Below the pieces are notes generated by a model, which was given only the letters and a program-made list of their open reading frames with translations, was not told the DNA's origin and made no database searches. Below, piece after piece: positions 1-11,088 of a stretch of DNA of 64,000 nucleotides. Origin of the DNA: Capniomyces stellatus (lineage: Eukaryota; Kickxellomycota; Harpellomycetes; Harpellales; Legeriomycetaceae). The stretch spans positions 232,067 through 296,066 of the forward strand of contig LUVW01000027.1 in the NCBI GenBank assembly GCA_001661515.1. The letters are read 5' to 3'. Each line of letters opens with the position of its first letter. Within the stretch, counting starts at the first letter, position 1. The translations under genes were made by a program, and so were the position numbers.

Positions 1-951
1 TTGCTGGGGAATACTCTAAAAGGACTAAACCATTGGCTAGATTTTGCAGAAAAGCGCAATTCCTATTTCTCTAATGACAATTGCAGTCGAGTTAGTTGAG
101 CACATTATAGTTTTAAAGTTTTAGAGGTGACTAGCTGGTTTCTTGGCGGGGTTTCCAAAAAAAAAGAAAAAGAAAGAAAAGGAAAACCCTATTAGGCTTA
201 ATAAATAGTAATTGCAAGTATTCAGGTAGATTGTTTCAAGAAAGGCAAGTATTGTGTCAATGAACTGCCTGTCGAGTGTCATTTTAACGTCATTTTCTCA
301 GGGAAGACAAAATGACATAAAACAACAACAAAAAAAACGAGCTTTGTGGTAGTTATAAGAAACCTATCGTAGGTGCTATTTTTCAAATCAGCTGGAAGAA
401 GTGAGAATAAACCTCACCATTGAATTAAACATTTCGACCTCGCAATAGGGCTAAAGCCAAGCAATGATGGTAATTGGTCAATTAGAAATGGATTTCACAT
501 GGTGTTTTCTGGATGCAATGATTTACTAAATAAAGTCGCATATTTAACACAAATTGTTCAACAACAGAGTCGAAAGTATATACAAACAGTCTTTCTGGAC
601 GTAATAACAAAGCAGCAAGAATATTGGTCAATCAAAGGCAAGTAGGCAAGTAGAAAAGTAGAAAAGTAGGCAAGTAGGCAAGTAGAAAGGTTACCAAACC
701 AATATATAACTCGGTATGGCTTCAATTAAAGCTCATTTAAACGCGTCTTTGTAGCTTGAGGTGACCACCGGTTATTAACTTTGAAGCTGTGCATATGATA
801 TTTACTTGGGTAGAAAAAAAAAAAGGGAGTGGAAGGAGGTATCAATAGATAGGACCAAGATTTTAAAATACTACCGGTTTTATTTTGTTGGTGATAAGTA
901 ATTCCGAAATAAAAAACGCCAGGTGAATTATACAATGTAAAGAAAGGCTAT
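1..951. other. Gene-free left edge, 3' flank of URA5
   Basis: No coding exon, RNA gene or mobile element is recognisable here. The stretch is AT-rich and lies downstream of URA5, which reads toward it. It holds a small direct repeat built from GCAAGTAG and GAAAAGTAG units near 640-690. The gene to the left of the window is not visible. Confidence 0.5.
640..692. repeat. Short degenerate tandem repeat (AAGTAG units)
   Basis: About six copies of a GCAAGTAG / GAAAAGTAG unit follow one another. It is a simple minisatellite-like array in the URA5 downstream flank with no visible function. Confidence 0.6.
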
Positions 952-1638
952 TTAGAGCTTTACGCCATACATTTCACGGTACTTTGTGATTTCTGGCAAA
1001 ATGTTTTTATACTCGTTCTCGGTGGTGTTTAGATACTCAATGATCAAGCCAAGCTGGACAATCGAGATAACCGGTAAATTGTAGGTAGACTGGATTTCAT
1101 TGACAGCACTAGTTTTACCATCGTTTCCAACTTCTTGGCGGTCGATAGCAACCACAACACCAACAGGAATTCCACCAGCCTGGCGAATCACGTCAAACGA
1201 GTTTCTAATAGCCGTGCCTGCAGTAATCACGTCATCAATAATCAACACACGTTTTCCCTGCAAAGAAGCACCAACAATCAATCCACCCTCGCCATGGTCT
1301 TTAGGTTCTTTGCGGTCGTAGGCGAATGGGAAGCCGTTGTTTTTGAATCTAGAGTCCTGGATCTCAGCTGGAGTGATTCGGGCCAAAGTCGATGAGACTG
1401 CGGAGGCTAAAGGAATGCCTTTATATGCTGGGCCAAACAGAACATCAAACTCGATCTCGCTATCGATGATAGTTTTGCTGTATAGCTCGCTGACTTGGGC
1501 CAATGAGCTCCCGGTGTTGAAATTTCCAGCGTTGAAGAAAAAGGGCGAGATTCTTCCTGATTTTAGAGTGAATGAGCCGAATTTCAAAACGGAATTCTCG
1601 ATTGCAACGTCAATAAACTTTTTTTGATAGTCCTTCAT
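952..1638 (-). CDS. URA5: Orotate phosphoribosyltransferase
   Basis: Single-exon gene of 228 residues, the usual length of fungal Ura5. The enzyme joins orotate to PRPP to make orotidine 5'-phosphate, the fifth step of de novo pyrimidine synthesis in the cytosol. The type I phosphoribosyltransferase signature VLIIDDVITAGTAIR lies near residues 130-145, and the N-terminal region with LKFGSFTLKSGRISPFFFN is typical of the fungal enzyme. The ATG is followed by MKDYQKKFIDVAIE, which aligns with family starts, so the start is secure. It is transcribed divergently from the IPI1-like gene, with about 590 bp between their ATGs. Confidence 0.97.
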   Translation of the reverse strand: MKDYQKKFIDVAIENSVLKFGSFTLKSGRISPFFFNAGNFNTGSSLAQVSELYSKTIIDSEIEFDVLFGPAYKGIPLASAVSSTLARITPAEIQDSRFKNNGFPFAYDRKEPKDHGEGGLIVGASLQGKRVLIIDDVITAGTAIRNSFDVIRQAGGIPVGVVVAIDRQEVGNDGKTSAVNEIQSTYNLPVISIVQLGLIIEYLNTTENEYKNILPEITKYREMYGVKL

Positions 1639-2228
1639 TTTCCTCGATTGATTTTATATTTGAGTTTTATATTCGAGTTCTAGCTTGATAATTATCTTTT
1701 GAATTGCTATTTTTATTTCAGATTCAAAGATCAGTGCTAATCTAATATACCAATAGAAAAGTAAGAGTTAAAAAAAAATCACCAACCCGGAGACTTGGGG
1801 GACGTACAAATTAATTTTACTTTCAGTTGATAGCGAATGTTTCTTTTTTTTTTTTTCCTACTTTGGCTTTGGCCTTTTTAAAGCAAAATGTTGATCTCAA
1901 ATCCAAAATTCAAATCTAAGCCCAAATCAAATCTAAAATTCTTGTAAAAAAAAAAAACTGGTTGTAGCGAATAGAAATTCCGACGAGTCGAGTTAAAATA
2001 TTTTACTACATTTTTTTTCCAATTTACAAAAAATTTGAAATCTGGCAGAATAATTTCGAGTAATTGGCTTTTGTTTTAGAAATCCAAGACTTCAAGTCTG
2101 TTTTAACAATTTCTATAACAAGGTAGTATTGGAGTTTATGATATTGATTTCGGATTCGGATTCAAACGGGACACATAGTATACATACAGTGCTTTTATAA
2201 ACAAAAGAGCAGATAAATCGAGCCAACC
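1639..2228. promoter_or_regulatory. Divergent intergenic region URA5 / IPI1
   Basis: About 590 bp of AT-rich sequence with several A and T runs separates the divergent start codons of URA5 and the IPI1-like gene. It must hold both promoters. I see no motif clear enough to name. Confidence 0.5.
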
Positions 2229-5074
2229 ATGCCTAAATCAAGCAAGAAAAAGAGGCAAGAAAAGGCCTCCGACTTTCAAGTAAGAACATCAATGAAAGAT
2301 TGCAAATGCCTTCAAAGTTGCATTTTTTTATTAGAGAAATAATAATGGACACTTTGATTCCGGGAATTGGAGTGCTAAAACTTTAATGAAACGGACTGTG
2401 AGTGTCGCTAGCAAAGCTGTAAAAATGTGCAAATAAATGTGTGAAATGTAGAAAGTAAAATTGAAGCTGGGAAAGAAGAAGCCAGCAGCAAACAACTTTA
2501 CCGATACCTCGTTTAGTTCAAAATGTAAGTGTCAGCTGGAGGGGGGGGGTAGTTAAGGGTGATTTTCTAATTGGGTGAGAATGAGTTTGATAATTCGGAC
2601 GTAGAAATTGGAAATTAAGCTAAAGTTTAAATGTAATAGCAATAACGTTACCAAGTCAAAACGTAAACGAGGACAAGGATGGCGACTTGACAAATAGCCA
2701 AAACCACACACTTGGAGAATTGATGTCAAAAGTGAAGCATTACAATGCGGGAGTTAGAAAAGGTTAGTGTTGCATAATATTTTTTTGTTTGTGGTCCAAA
2801 GTTTGATATTAGGGCTTACATGAGCGTTGGATTAATGATGTATGTGTTGTGTGTATGGTGTATGTGATTTACATAGATGCGTTGATTGGACTTAACGACT
2901 TGATAACTCGACACCCAGTTATATTGAAAACGGAGCTTGAAAAGATAATTAGCGGAACCACAAAAATAATAATAGATGATGTGAGTGTTCGTGAGCAGAT
3001 TGAGAGGGAGGGATTTGGAGTTCAGCTTGTGGAAGTGTTTGTGTGGTGTAGTGTGGAGTGAGAGCTAATTCTGGTAATGTTAATTGTGAATAGGAAATCG
3101 AGGTGCGGAAAGTCAACGTAGCTTTCTTGAGAGCGCTGTACGAGAACACAAAGAGGGTAATGAAGAATATTATAGTATTAAGTATACAGCTTTACTTTTA
3201 TTAAAGACGGAAATGTGGGTAGAATTTCAATAGTTTGGATGGCTGTTTGTGTTGATGAATGTAGGACGAGATTGGGCCGTTTGTACCTGTGCATGTGGCG
3301 TTTACTCTTTCGGGGATGACGCACATTCTGGAGGATATTAGAGAGGATTCTTTAAAGGTGTTGAGTATACTGGTTGACAATGCGCCAAATATTTTGTCGG
3401 GATACGCAGATAAGGTAATTAAAAGGAGTATTTATAAGTTGAAGTTGTAGCAAGATTTGGTAAAACGGAGTCAGTAGCGAGTTGAAAGTAAAAGAGAGAC
3501 AGGTGAGAATGAGGTGTGTGTGTGTGTGTTATTTGTGGACTAATATGTGTGTGATTGGTAACTGAACATTGTGTACTTTAGATAATGCCAAACTTTTACA
3601 GTTTGCTGCAAACTTCAGGAAAAAGCGACAAGGAAGTTGGAAAAGAAAAGGAAAAGGAAAAGGAAAAGGAAAAAAGTAGGTTGAAAGAAAAAAAAAAAAG
3701 ATTAAACGACCAAAGAAAATTAGAATTGCAGTTTAATGGATTAATAATGAAAAATGGGCAATGTAGATAAGTCGATTACGGTGAAAACGCAGTTGATGTC
3801 ACAAGGAGTAAGTACATAGAGTATAAGCATTGAAAAGAGTATAAATAAAGCGTATAGATAAAATGTGTAAATGCATGTTGGCAATAGTTTGGATAGATGT
3901 TAAACGATTTGATTAATTTCAATGTAAATGAGTAGTTGAGACTTGAGATACTTTCAAGCTGTCGAAAGTATTTGAGGATAGTATTCAGAGAGACCGGAAA
4001 CAAGCAAAGGTAATAAAGGAAAAGTAGAATGTAATATAGGAAAAAGTAGTATGGAAAGAAATAATTTAAAAAGGTATTGAAACGAAATTAGGGATGGTGG
4101 GAGTAATAGCGGAGTGGAGATTGAGGTGGGAAGCGAAAAAAGTCAAGGGGTAGATACGGAAGTAGGAATAAACAATCCATACACGGGCGGACTGCTGACA
4201 GAAAAGTATGGGCAGGAGATAAGAGAGATGAATATATTTGGAGAGAGAACAGAATCGTTGGTGAGCACAAAGAGTCTAATAATGAGCGAGACAGAGAGGC
4301 AAAAGGAGATGGCGGGGGAGGTAATGCAGAATATATATCCGTTCTTGCAGGCGACCTGGGCAGAGGCAGCACCGCACGTGTTTGGGGTTGGAGTGGGGAA
4401 CAAAAAGAATGACTTGTTGGCACTGAACGCATCAGTGGTGGTTTTGGACATAGTGTACATGATGTTTAAACACAGTGAATGTGACTTTTTGGACTTGATG
4501 TTTGAGTTTGTTTTTGGCGACAAAAAGTTTGTGGAAAATCCGTCCAACAATTTCCTCAAGTTGGTTCCGTCTTACCAGCAGTACTTGTTTGTGAGATCAG
4601 CAATGGTGTACTACCCATTTGGAAACAACAACACCAACAACACCAACACCAACACCAACAACAACAACAGTCAGAGTAATGTTAATAGTAGTATCAACAG
4701 TAATGTAGATGAGTTGGTTCTTGAGGCCAATTTGATTACTAGTCAGATAATCTCTCTAGTATCCAAAAAACTCTTTTCTAATCGCCTTGTTGCCTCCAAC
4801 TACCACAAACTCCAAGATGCTGCTGCAACCATAGGCTCAGCGTCTGGCACCAACAGCAACATAATTAGATCGTATTCCCTGCTCAGGTCAAACGACCAGC
4901 CAAAAGTTTCCAACTTTGTTATTGCCTACAACCTCGTCGCTGAAGTAAACAAATGGTCTGCTAGGTTGGCTAGCCAGATCTCCATCATGCTGGACCAGCA
5001 GGTACGGTACTAGTATAAACTGGATTAAATTGAAAAACCCCTACTATAATCTATTGCACACTTGATTGGTATTG

Positions 5075-5105
<31 letters not shown>

Positions 5106-6671
5106 NNNNNNNNNNNTTTTTTTTTTTTTTTTTTTTTTTTCGTTCAAATCCATTGACTCTAGATCTATGTTGCCCAATCTCCCATACAATATATTTACAT
5201 TTTCTCTTGTTTTTGTTTTTGTTTTTGTTTTTTTTTGTTTTTTGTTTTACTCGATCTTTAGCCAAGCTCTTCCAAGCAGCAAGCCAGATCCTCCATCAAC
5301 TACTCCAACTTGCTGTCCGTAAACAACACCGATTCAATCCTGGTATCTGCATTTGACTTGTTCCATTCTGCTCCTTCAACAGATATAAGCGCGAGTTTGG
5401 TCAAGGTAAAAAAAAAAAAAAAATCACCAACACTACGATCAATGTTTTTTTCTTTAATCTCTCTTCCTCCATATAAACATTAATGTCTCTCTTGTTATTA
5501 TTCTTGTTTGCACACTTGATTTTTACCTTCCAATATACCCACTTTTACCGCCTTGTAGTCGATTATTAACTTTTGCGCAGCTTGTCAGCTCAATTCCAGC
5601 AAGAAGTTTATATCCATCAACTTTATCAGCTCAGTGTTGAAGGCAAGTTCTTTATCATTATTTCCATTATTATTGCTCAGCTATTTCCGCTATTCCTTTT
5701 TTAAAACTAAAACTAATCAATTTCCCAGCCCTACTAACCAGCCGTGATATATACTTCCCTGTATTCGTCCTGGAATTTAGGAGTGGATTGCACTCAAGTC
5801 ATCCAATTTAAATCCAGACCTGTCAAATCAGCAGATCCATTTGCTATCAGACGAAATTTCCATTTCCCTACAAAACTGGATTTTAAGTTTACCAAGGCTG
5901 TTGTGGCAATACAAGACCTCCAACCTAATGGCTACAAGGGTAAATACCAGCTCTATTACTATTTCATTTACCCGCTTATCCATTTAATTTAATTTAATTT
6001 AGTTCATTTTATTGCTCTTTGATCCTCCCATTTCAAGGCGCTCAAAATCTGTCTTTATTGTCTTTATTAGGAAATCTTGGAGGTTTTGTGTATAGCAAGC
6101 AGATTCTCTAAATCCATTTTCTCCCAAGATTCAATCATTCTATTCCAAAACTCTTTGGTTCCGTTTTTCCACGTCGTTTTGCCCTCAAACAACCGTAATT
6201 CTTTACATCTCCTGTTTACTATCAAATTTGTGTTTGCCTTTTATTTTATTTTCATTTTCTTCCATTTATTGATCTTTATTTATTGATCTTTAATTTTTAA
6301 TTTTTGTTTGCTGGTGTAGGTTCTCTGTTTGGCCCATTCATTTCGCTGCCGTCTGACTTGCAAAGAAAATCTATTGATTTGGTGCACTACTTGGCCCCGC
6401 TAAACACCAAGCTGATGGATGCGATCAAAGTCTGTCTACAACGTAAGTCCATTTACCAACCGACCATTTATATATATATATTTATTCTTTTTGGCCGCCT
6501 TGGCATTAAATTATTTGCATGGATATACCAACTTTATTAAAACTCATTATTATTTATACCCATTTAGCTTCTGATTTGCTTAAAGAGAACTTGGGCTCTG
6601 AAACTTCTGCTTCCAATGTATCCGACACTGCCTTGTATACAGCCGAAGTCATGCCACTGTTTTCTTTTTAG
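2229..6671 (+). CDS. IPI1: Ipi1/TEX10-type pre-rRNA processing protein, many exons
   Basis: The first exon (2229-2279) reads MPKSSKKKRQEKASDFQ and joins the second (2452-2525), KVKLKLGKKKPAANNF...DTSF, the diagnostic Ipi1 start. The following exons give an Armadillo-like region (VKHYNAGVRKDALIGLNDL, ...NVAFLRALYENTKR). Ipi1 is the Rix1-complex subunit that works with Rea1 in removing ITS2 and assembling the 60S subunit in the nucleolus and nucleoplasm. Yeast Ipi1 is about 330 residues; this gene continues through a large exon (about 4100-4996) and more 3' exons to 6671, resembling animal TEX10 in size. Oddities are a KEKEKEKEK stretch near 3640, an Asn/Thr-rich run near 4620-4710, and a poly-T assembly gap in the intron after 4996. 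Exon limits between 3420 and 4110 and between 5400 and 5760 are not fully resolved. Confidence 0.85.
3636..3682 (+). repeat. AAAAGG hexamer run
   Basis: Tandem AAAAGG/GAAAAG units, read in one frame as alternating Lys-Glu. It sits within the IPI1-like gene, where a charged insert would be tolerated; whether it is exonic is uncertain. Confidence 0.5.
5083..5140. other. Poly-T tract with 11-base assembly gap
   Basis: Ns at 5106-5116 are flanked on both sides by more than 20 T. The gap lies in an intron of the IPI1-like gene: the exon ending LDQQ at about 4996 is followed by a GTACGG donor, and the next exon resumes after a CTTTAG acceptor near 5261. The true length of the T run is unknown. Confidence 0.85.
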
Positions 6672-7202
6672 TTTTTATTTTATTTTACTTTATATATTTG
6701 TTTAGCTTTACGTTTGGTCTATTTATTCTTGTTTTTTTTTCTTGTTACCATATTACCTTGGTCTTTAGAATAGATTTGTTCACACAACATACTCTACTTT
6801 ATTGTACAAATACTTGGCTTGTCTTTGAATGTGATGAGAGGTTATCTTTTCTTTTCCGGTTGCAGTTTGAAGTTTAGTAGGTGACTTTCTGGGATGTTGA
6901 AATATTTTAGCTTGTAAAAGTCGTAAAAAGAAACAAAAAAGAACAATCCAATGGCCATTCGAGTTTAAATTCCAAAGAAAAACCAAAATGATTTCAATCC
7001 AATTTTCGCAAAGTAACCCGAATTCGAGATTATTGGGAATAACGAGAAATTAAAACCACTGGGTGCTGGTCCACATAAAGTAAACAAATACCAAAAAGTA
7101 TTTCTTTTTTTCACTCACAATCTCTTGTGCTTTCAAACCGACACAAGAATTCTCGCAATCAAGCTAAACCGACCTAGTCAAAGAAAGAAAACAAAATAAA
7201 TA
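6672..7202. promoter_or_regulatory. Intergenic region IPI1 end to BET3 start
   Basis: About 530 bp between two genes on the same strand. It should hold the 3' end of the IPI1-like transcript and the BET3 promoter. It is AT-rich with no recognisable gene. Confidence 0.5.
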
Positions 7203-7949
7203 ATGTCCAAGAATTTTCGCATTGTTGGCGAGGAAGTGTGGAAAAACAAAGTCGAGCGAGTTGTAAGTTGAGCCAACAAAAAGCAGTTGGTGCTATTGCA
7301 AATTATAAGCACACTAAATTGGGCTATTTAAGTAATTCTGTCTGTGTATGCGCACTTTGTTATTTGTAGAATCTAGAGTTCTTCATTTTCACATATGGGT
7401 CTTTAGTTGTTCAATTAGTCAAGGATTTTGAGGATTACGAGGAGGTCAATAAACAATTAGAAAAGATGTAACAGGACATGTATATATATATATATATTTC
7501 TCTAGTTTTATAGTTATCAAGAGTGCTGACATGGAATTTTCCCTCCTTTTCTTGCATCTTTACAAGAACATACTGTAACCTGGCAATGTTTATAAATATA
7601 TATATATTCTGGAAATAGCGGCTATAATATCGGGATTCGATTAATTGATGATTTTTTGGCACGAACACAAATGACGAAATGCAAGGATTTCAAAGAAACT
7701 GTTGATGTGATTTGCAAAGTTGGCTTTAAAATGTTTTTGAACTATGTTCCAATTGCAACAAACTTTACAAACGACAACAAATCCTGCACGCTTATCCTTG
7801 ACGAAAACCCCTTTAACGAGTATGTTGAATTGCCTTCTGAAGCCATGAAGGGCGGGTTATGGTACTCTAATGTCATTTGCGGAATTCTAAAGGGCGCGCT
7901 TGAGATGGTAAGAATAATTTAGCATTAATTTATATTAATACAACTCAAA

Positions 7950-7984
<35 letters not shown>

Positions 7985-8222
7985 NCCCCCCCCCCCCCCA
8001 CCCCTTACCTCCCGGTTTTGTTCTCTACTTTCTTGTTTATGACTGTTATCGGTGTTACTGGTATGCTCATTGGATAACAATTACTTATTAATGCGTTTCT
8101 AGATTCAAATGCAAGTAGAAGTCAAATTCACTGCAGATGTGTTGAGAGGAGACGAAACCTCAGAGATCCAGCTTACACTGCTCAAGATTCTTGACGAGGA
8201 AGTGCCGCCAAACGAAGACTAA
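7203..8222 (+). CDS. BET3: TRAPP subunit Bet3 / TRAPPC3, four exons
   Basis: Bet3 is the core TRAPP subunit that tethers ER-derived vesicles at the Golgi and helps activate Ypt1/Rab1. Exons 7203-7262, 7370-7467, 7619-7907 and 8103-8222 join with matching phases to 188 residues, close to the family's usual length of about 190. Hallmarks are the N-terminal EEVWKNKVERV, FTYGSLVVQLVKD, GYNIGIRLIDDFLA and the C-terminal ILKGALEM...VEVKFTADVLRGDE. A Cys in the MTKCKDF segment corresponds to the palmitoylated cysteine region of the family. Intron 3 contains a roughly 48-base poly-C tract. Confidence 0.95.
7952..7999 (+). repeat. Poly-C tract with one unresolved base
   Basis: A run of about 47 C with a single N at 7985, inside BET3 intron 3 and starting about 44 bases after the splice donor. 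It is exceptional in such an AT-rich window. Confidence 0.9.
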
Positions 8223-8546
8223 CTCAATTGACGGTCTTTAGTGTTAATAAATTATCTATCAGTTTTACATACTCGAAAACTTGATTTCTTTTCAGTACAA
8301 TATATCCTCTCGTGAATTTCAATATTAAAACAAAAACATCGATGGAAGCTTTGAAGGATATCGATTAATGTCATTATTTCATTTAAACCCAGTCCAAGAG
8401 GTCATAAAGTAGTTGGAAAAGACAACAGAAACTGATGAACCTGAAATGTTAAAAGAAACCAAAAAAAAAAAAATTAAACAAAAAAAAATAGTAACGAATG
8501 TCAATAATAATAGTAAAAAAAAGCAAAGACGGAAATGTCAATGCGA
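8223..8546. other. Convergent intergenic region BET3 / RFC3
   Basis: About 320 bp between the converging 3' ends of BET3 and RFC3. It is AT-rich, with A runs near 8460 and 8480, and no gene is visible. Confidence 0.5.
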
Positions 8547-10701
8547 TTATGAGCTCATTGTGGCTTCAGCCAGTTCTATACCAATCTTAAATGTCCCTAT
8601 CAGCGCGGATAGTTGTATCTTTTCGGATGCACCGTTTGATAGCTTGTATCTAAACACAGTAGTTGTAGTAACAGGAAATCAACAAGTTGGAATCAGTAAA
8701 TATACATAAACACTATTAATGAGTCTTAGCACTTGATCAGCAAAGCAAAATAGGTTTAAAAAAAAAAAAAGAATATTACTCTATATCAGCCATCTTGTCT
8801 AAAATAAAGACTCGGGTCTGGCTGGGAAAGTCAATAGCAGAAATGTACTCCAAAAGGCTCGAGATGATATCTTGAAGAGCAATGCCTCTGCTTTTCTTGA
8901 TTGACGTGATGTCTGGTGATAGTAAGTGTAGTATAGGTATAGATAAAGTAGACAGGTTAAGATTTATTTATTTTTAAATAAAAAAGGGTTAATAGCAAAG
9001 AAACAAAAAAGAAAGAAGAGGGAAGAAGGAGGGAGGTGGGAAATAACTTACATTCTAGTGAAGTTGAGAATTCGTCGTTCAGCATAGAGTCCAAAATCGA
9101 CCTAATATCCTCAGGCCTTGGCTGGCCTGTGCATGTGTAGACGGCATCCATGTCAACGGTTTCGTAGGCCGAGTGACATCCCTGCAGAATATTAAGAACT
9201 CTCCGCATGTCACCACCACAGAGCTTCAGTATAGCCTCTTCTCCGTCTTTAGTCAGATTTACTCTATTTTCGAATTAAACACAAACTATAAATATTTTTC
9301 TCACCACAACAACATACCTTATTGCCAAACTATAGCGGCAAAAAAAAAAAAAAGGAAACAGGGCGAGTTTACTGCAAGTTTTTAAACACGTGAATACCAA
9401 CCAAGAAAGTCTTGGCACTTTATCAACCTTACTTTTCATTCTCAACAACATATTGCAGTCTTCCTTTGATCTGTTCAGGGTTTAGCGGTGAGAATCTGAA
9501 CCTTGTACATCTCGACTGTACCGCTGGAATGATTTTGCTCGCGTAGTTGCAAATGATGCAAAAGCGAACGTTCTTTGTGTACTTTTCAATTACTATTAAT
9601 ACATGGAAACATACAGTTTTAGTTACTAGCCAAACATGCCAAATAAGCCATGGTCTTGTAGTTTCGTAGTTTTATGGGTTTGCAGTGATAAAAATTACCT
9701 CTTCTAAGTGCTGCTTGTGCCGCCTGCGTCATCGAGTCGGCTTCGTCAAGAATAATTAGCTTGTACCCAAGTCTGTTCGCAGTAGTTTTAATAATTAGTA
9801 CAAAAAATAAAATAGGCCAAAAACACGCACTAATTGTAAGCCAGAATAATAGACTACGTACCCAAACACATTCTGAGTGCTAGCAAAGTTCTTTATTTGC
9901 TCACGAACCACGTCAATTCCACGGTCATCAGAAGCATTCAGCTATTTTCATTGTTTTTTATACACTCTGCTTTTTTAGACATTGGTTTGATTAACCAACC
10001 ACATTATCTTCAATTTCACACACAGATTCGTTATTATATCCGATTTTAAAAAAAGAGAAACTAGTAAGCAAGAAGCCTAGCAAATGGCTGCGCGTAATTA
10101 CCTCTTGAACCATGCTTCTCATTTGCTTTCCATACAGCTGTCTCGCAATTGCCAAAATCGTACTGGTTTTCCCTGTTCCTGGTGGACCATAAAACAATAA
10201 ATGTGGCAAACTACCCTGTGCTATGAACTTTTGCACTATTCTCACATTTCAATGATATACATCCAACTTGAGCTTTACTTTTTTTTTTTTACTTTTTACT
10301 TTTTACTTTTTTTTTTAGAAAAATCTTTAAACCTCGAAATACTGATATTGCTTTCCCTCAAACAAGTAATTGAAAAAGATTATTCAATAAAGAGCATCCT
10401 ACCTGTGTCCACTATGTGTGTCTGAGAAACCAAATCATCTAAAGTTTCAGGTCTATACTTTTCTACCCTTTATTATCATTCATTTTTATTCTTGAGTGGT
10501 TGATACAGTCGTGTCGCTGGTTAACATTATTTGCATTGGTATGGTATAGTCGGTTGGGCTTCTGATACTAATACACGTATTTAAGCTAAACAGAAACACT
10601 TACCACATTAATCTCTCGTCCTGAACTTTGGGAATCGACTCTCTAATGTACTTGTCAGAGCTCATGGCTCGTTTTCCTGGATCCATTTCTATGTCAATCA
10701 T
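8547..10701 (-). CDS. RFC3: Replication factor C small subunit (yeast Rfc3 / human RFC5), nine exons
   Basis: One of the clamp-loader ATPases that place PCNA on DNA. Exon 1 runs 10701-10604; later exons give [18 protein letters not shown], the Walker A segment [32 protein letters not shown], Walker [16 protein letters not shown], the SRC arginine-finger box [13 protein letters not shown], and sensor-2 region [31 protein letters not shown] marks the Rfc3/RFC5 paralogue rather than Rfc2 or Rfc4. The exon ending KMADIE splices at 8780 to a small last exon (8649-8547) reading [18 protein letters not shown]..., which restores the family C terminus. Without that exon the protein would look truncated. 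Confidence 0.93.
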
Positions 10702-11088
10702 TTTGTATTTGCACTTATTCTGCGTTGGTTGTACCAGTATATTTTAAAACAATATATTTATTGATTGATTGAGACTTTATTTCTTGGAATGGTATTTCAA
10801 TGTATAAACAAAAGCTATTCAAGCAATTTTCTAGACTGGGATGTTTTTGTTTTTGCTTTACTGAGTATGTTGCTGAAATTAAGAGTCGATTTTTGTTTGA
10901 TTTCGTTGAATTGCAAAAAATAAATAAATAACCAGAGCCAATGAGCTGCCATCAACATATTTTTATTTATTTATTGAAATTCTTGGTAATGATTTTTAAT
11001 TTCAAACACCTAAATCCCAACGTCAAAAACCCCTTAGCAAGATATTGCAAAACATATATAAAGAAACTAGTAAAAGTCGGGCAGTCGT
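10702..11088. promoter_or_regulatory. Intergenic region between RPE1 3' end and RFC3 start
   Basis: About 390 bp between two minus-strand genes. It should hold the RPE1 terminator and the RFC3 promoter. Nothing else is recognisable. Confidence 0.5.

Noticed and set aside
8413..8709. 98-codon plus-strand open frame
   Set aside because: It begins with TTG, and the opposite strand encodes the last RFC3 exon ([18 protein letters not shown]), which fully explains the open frame.
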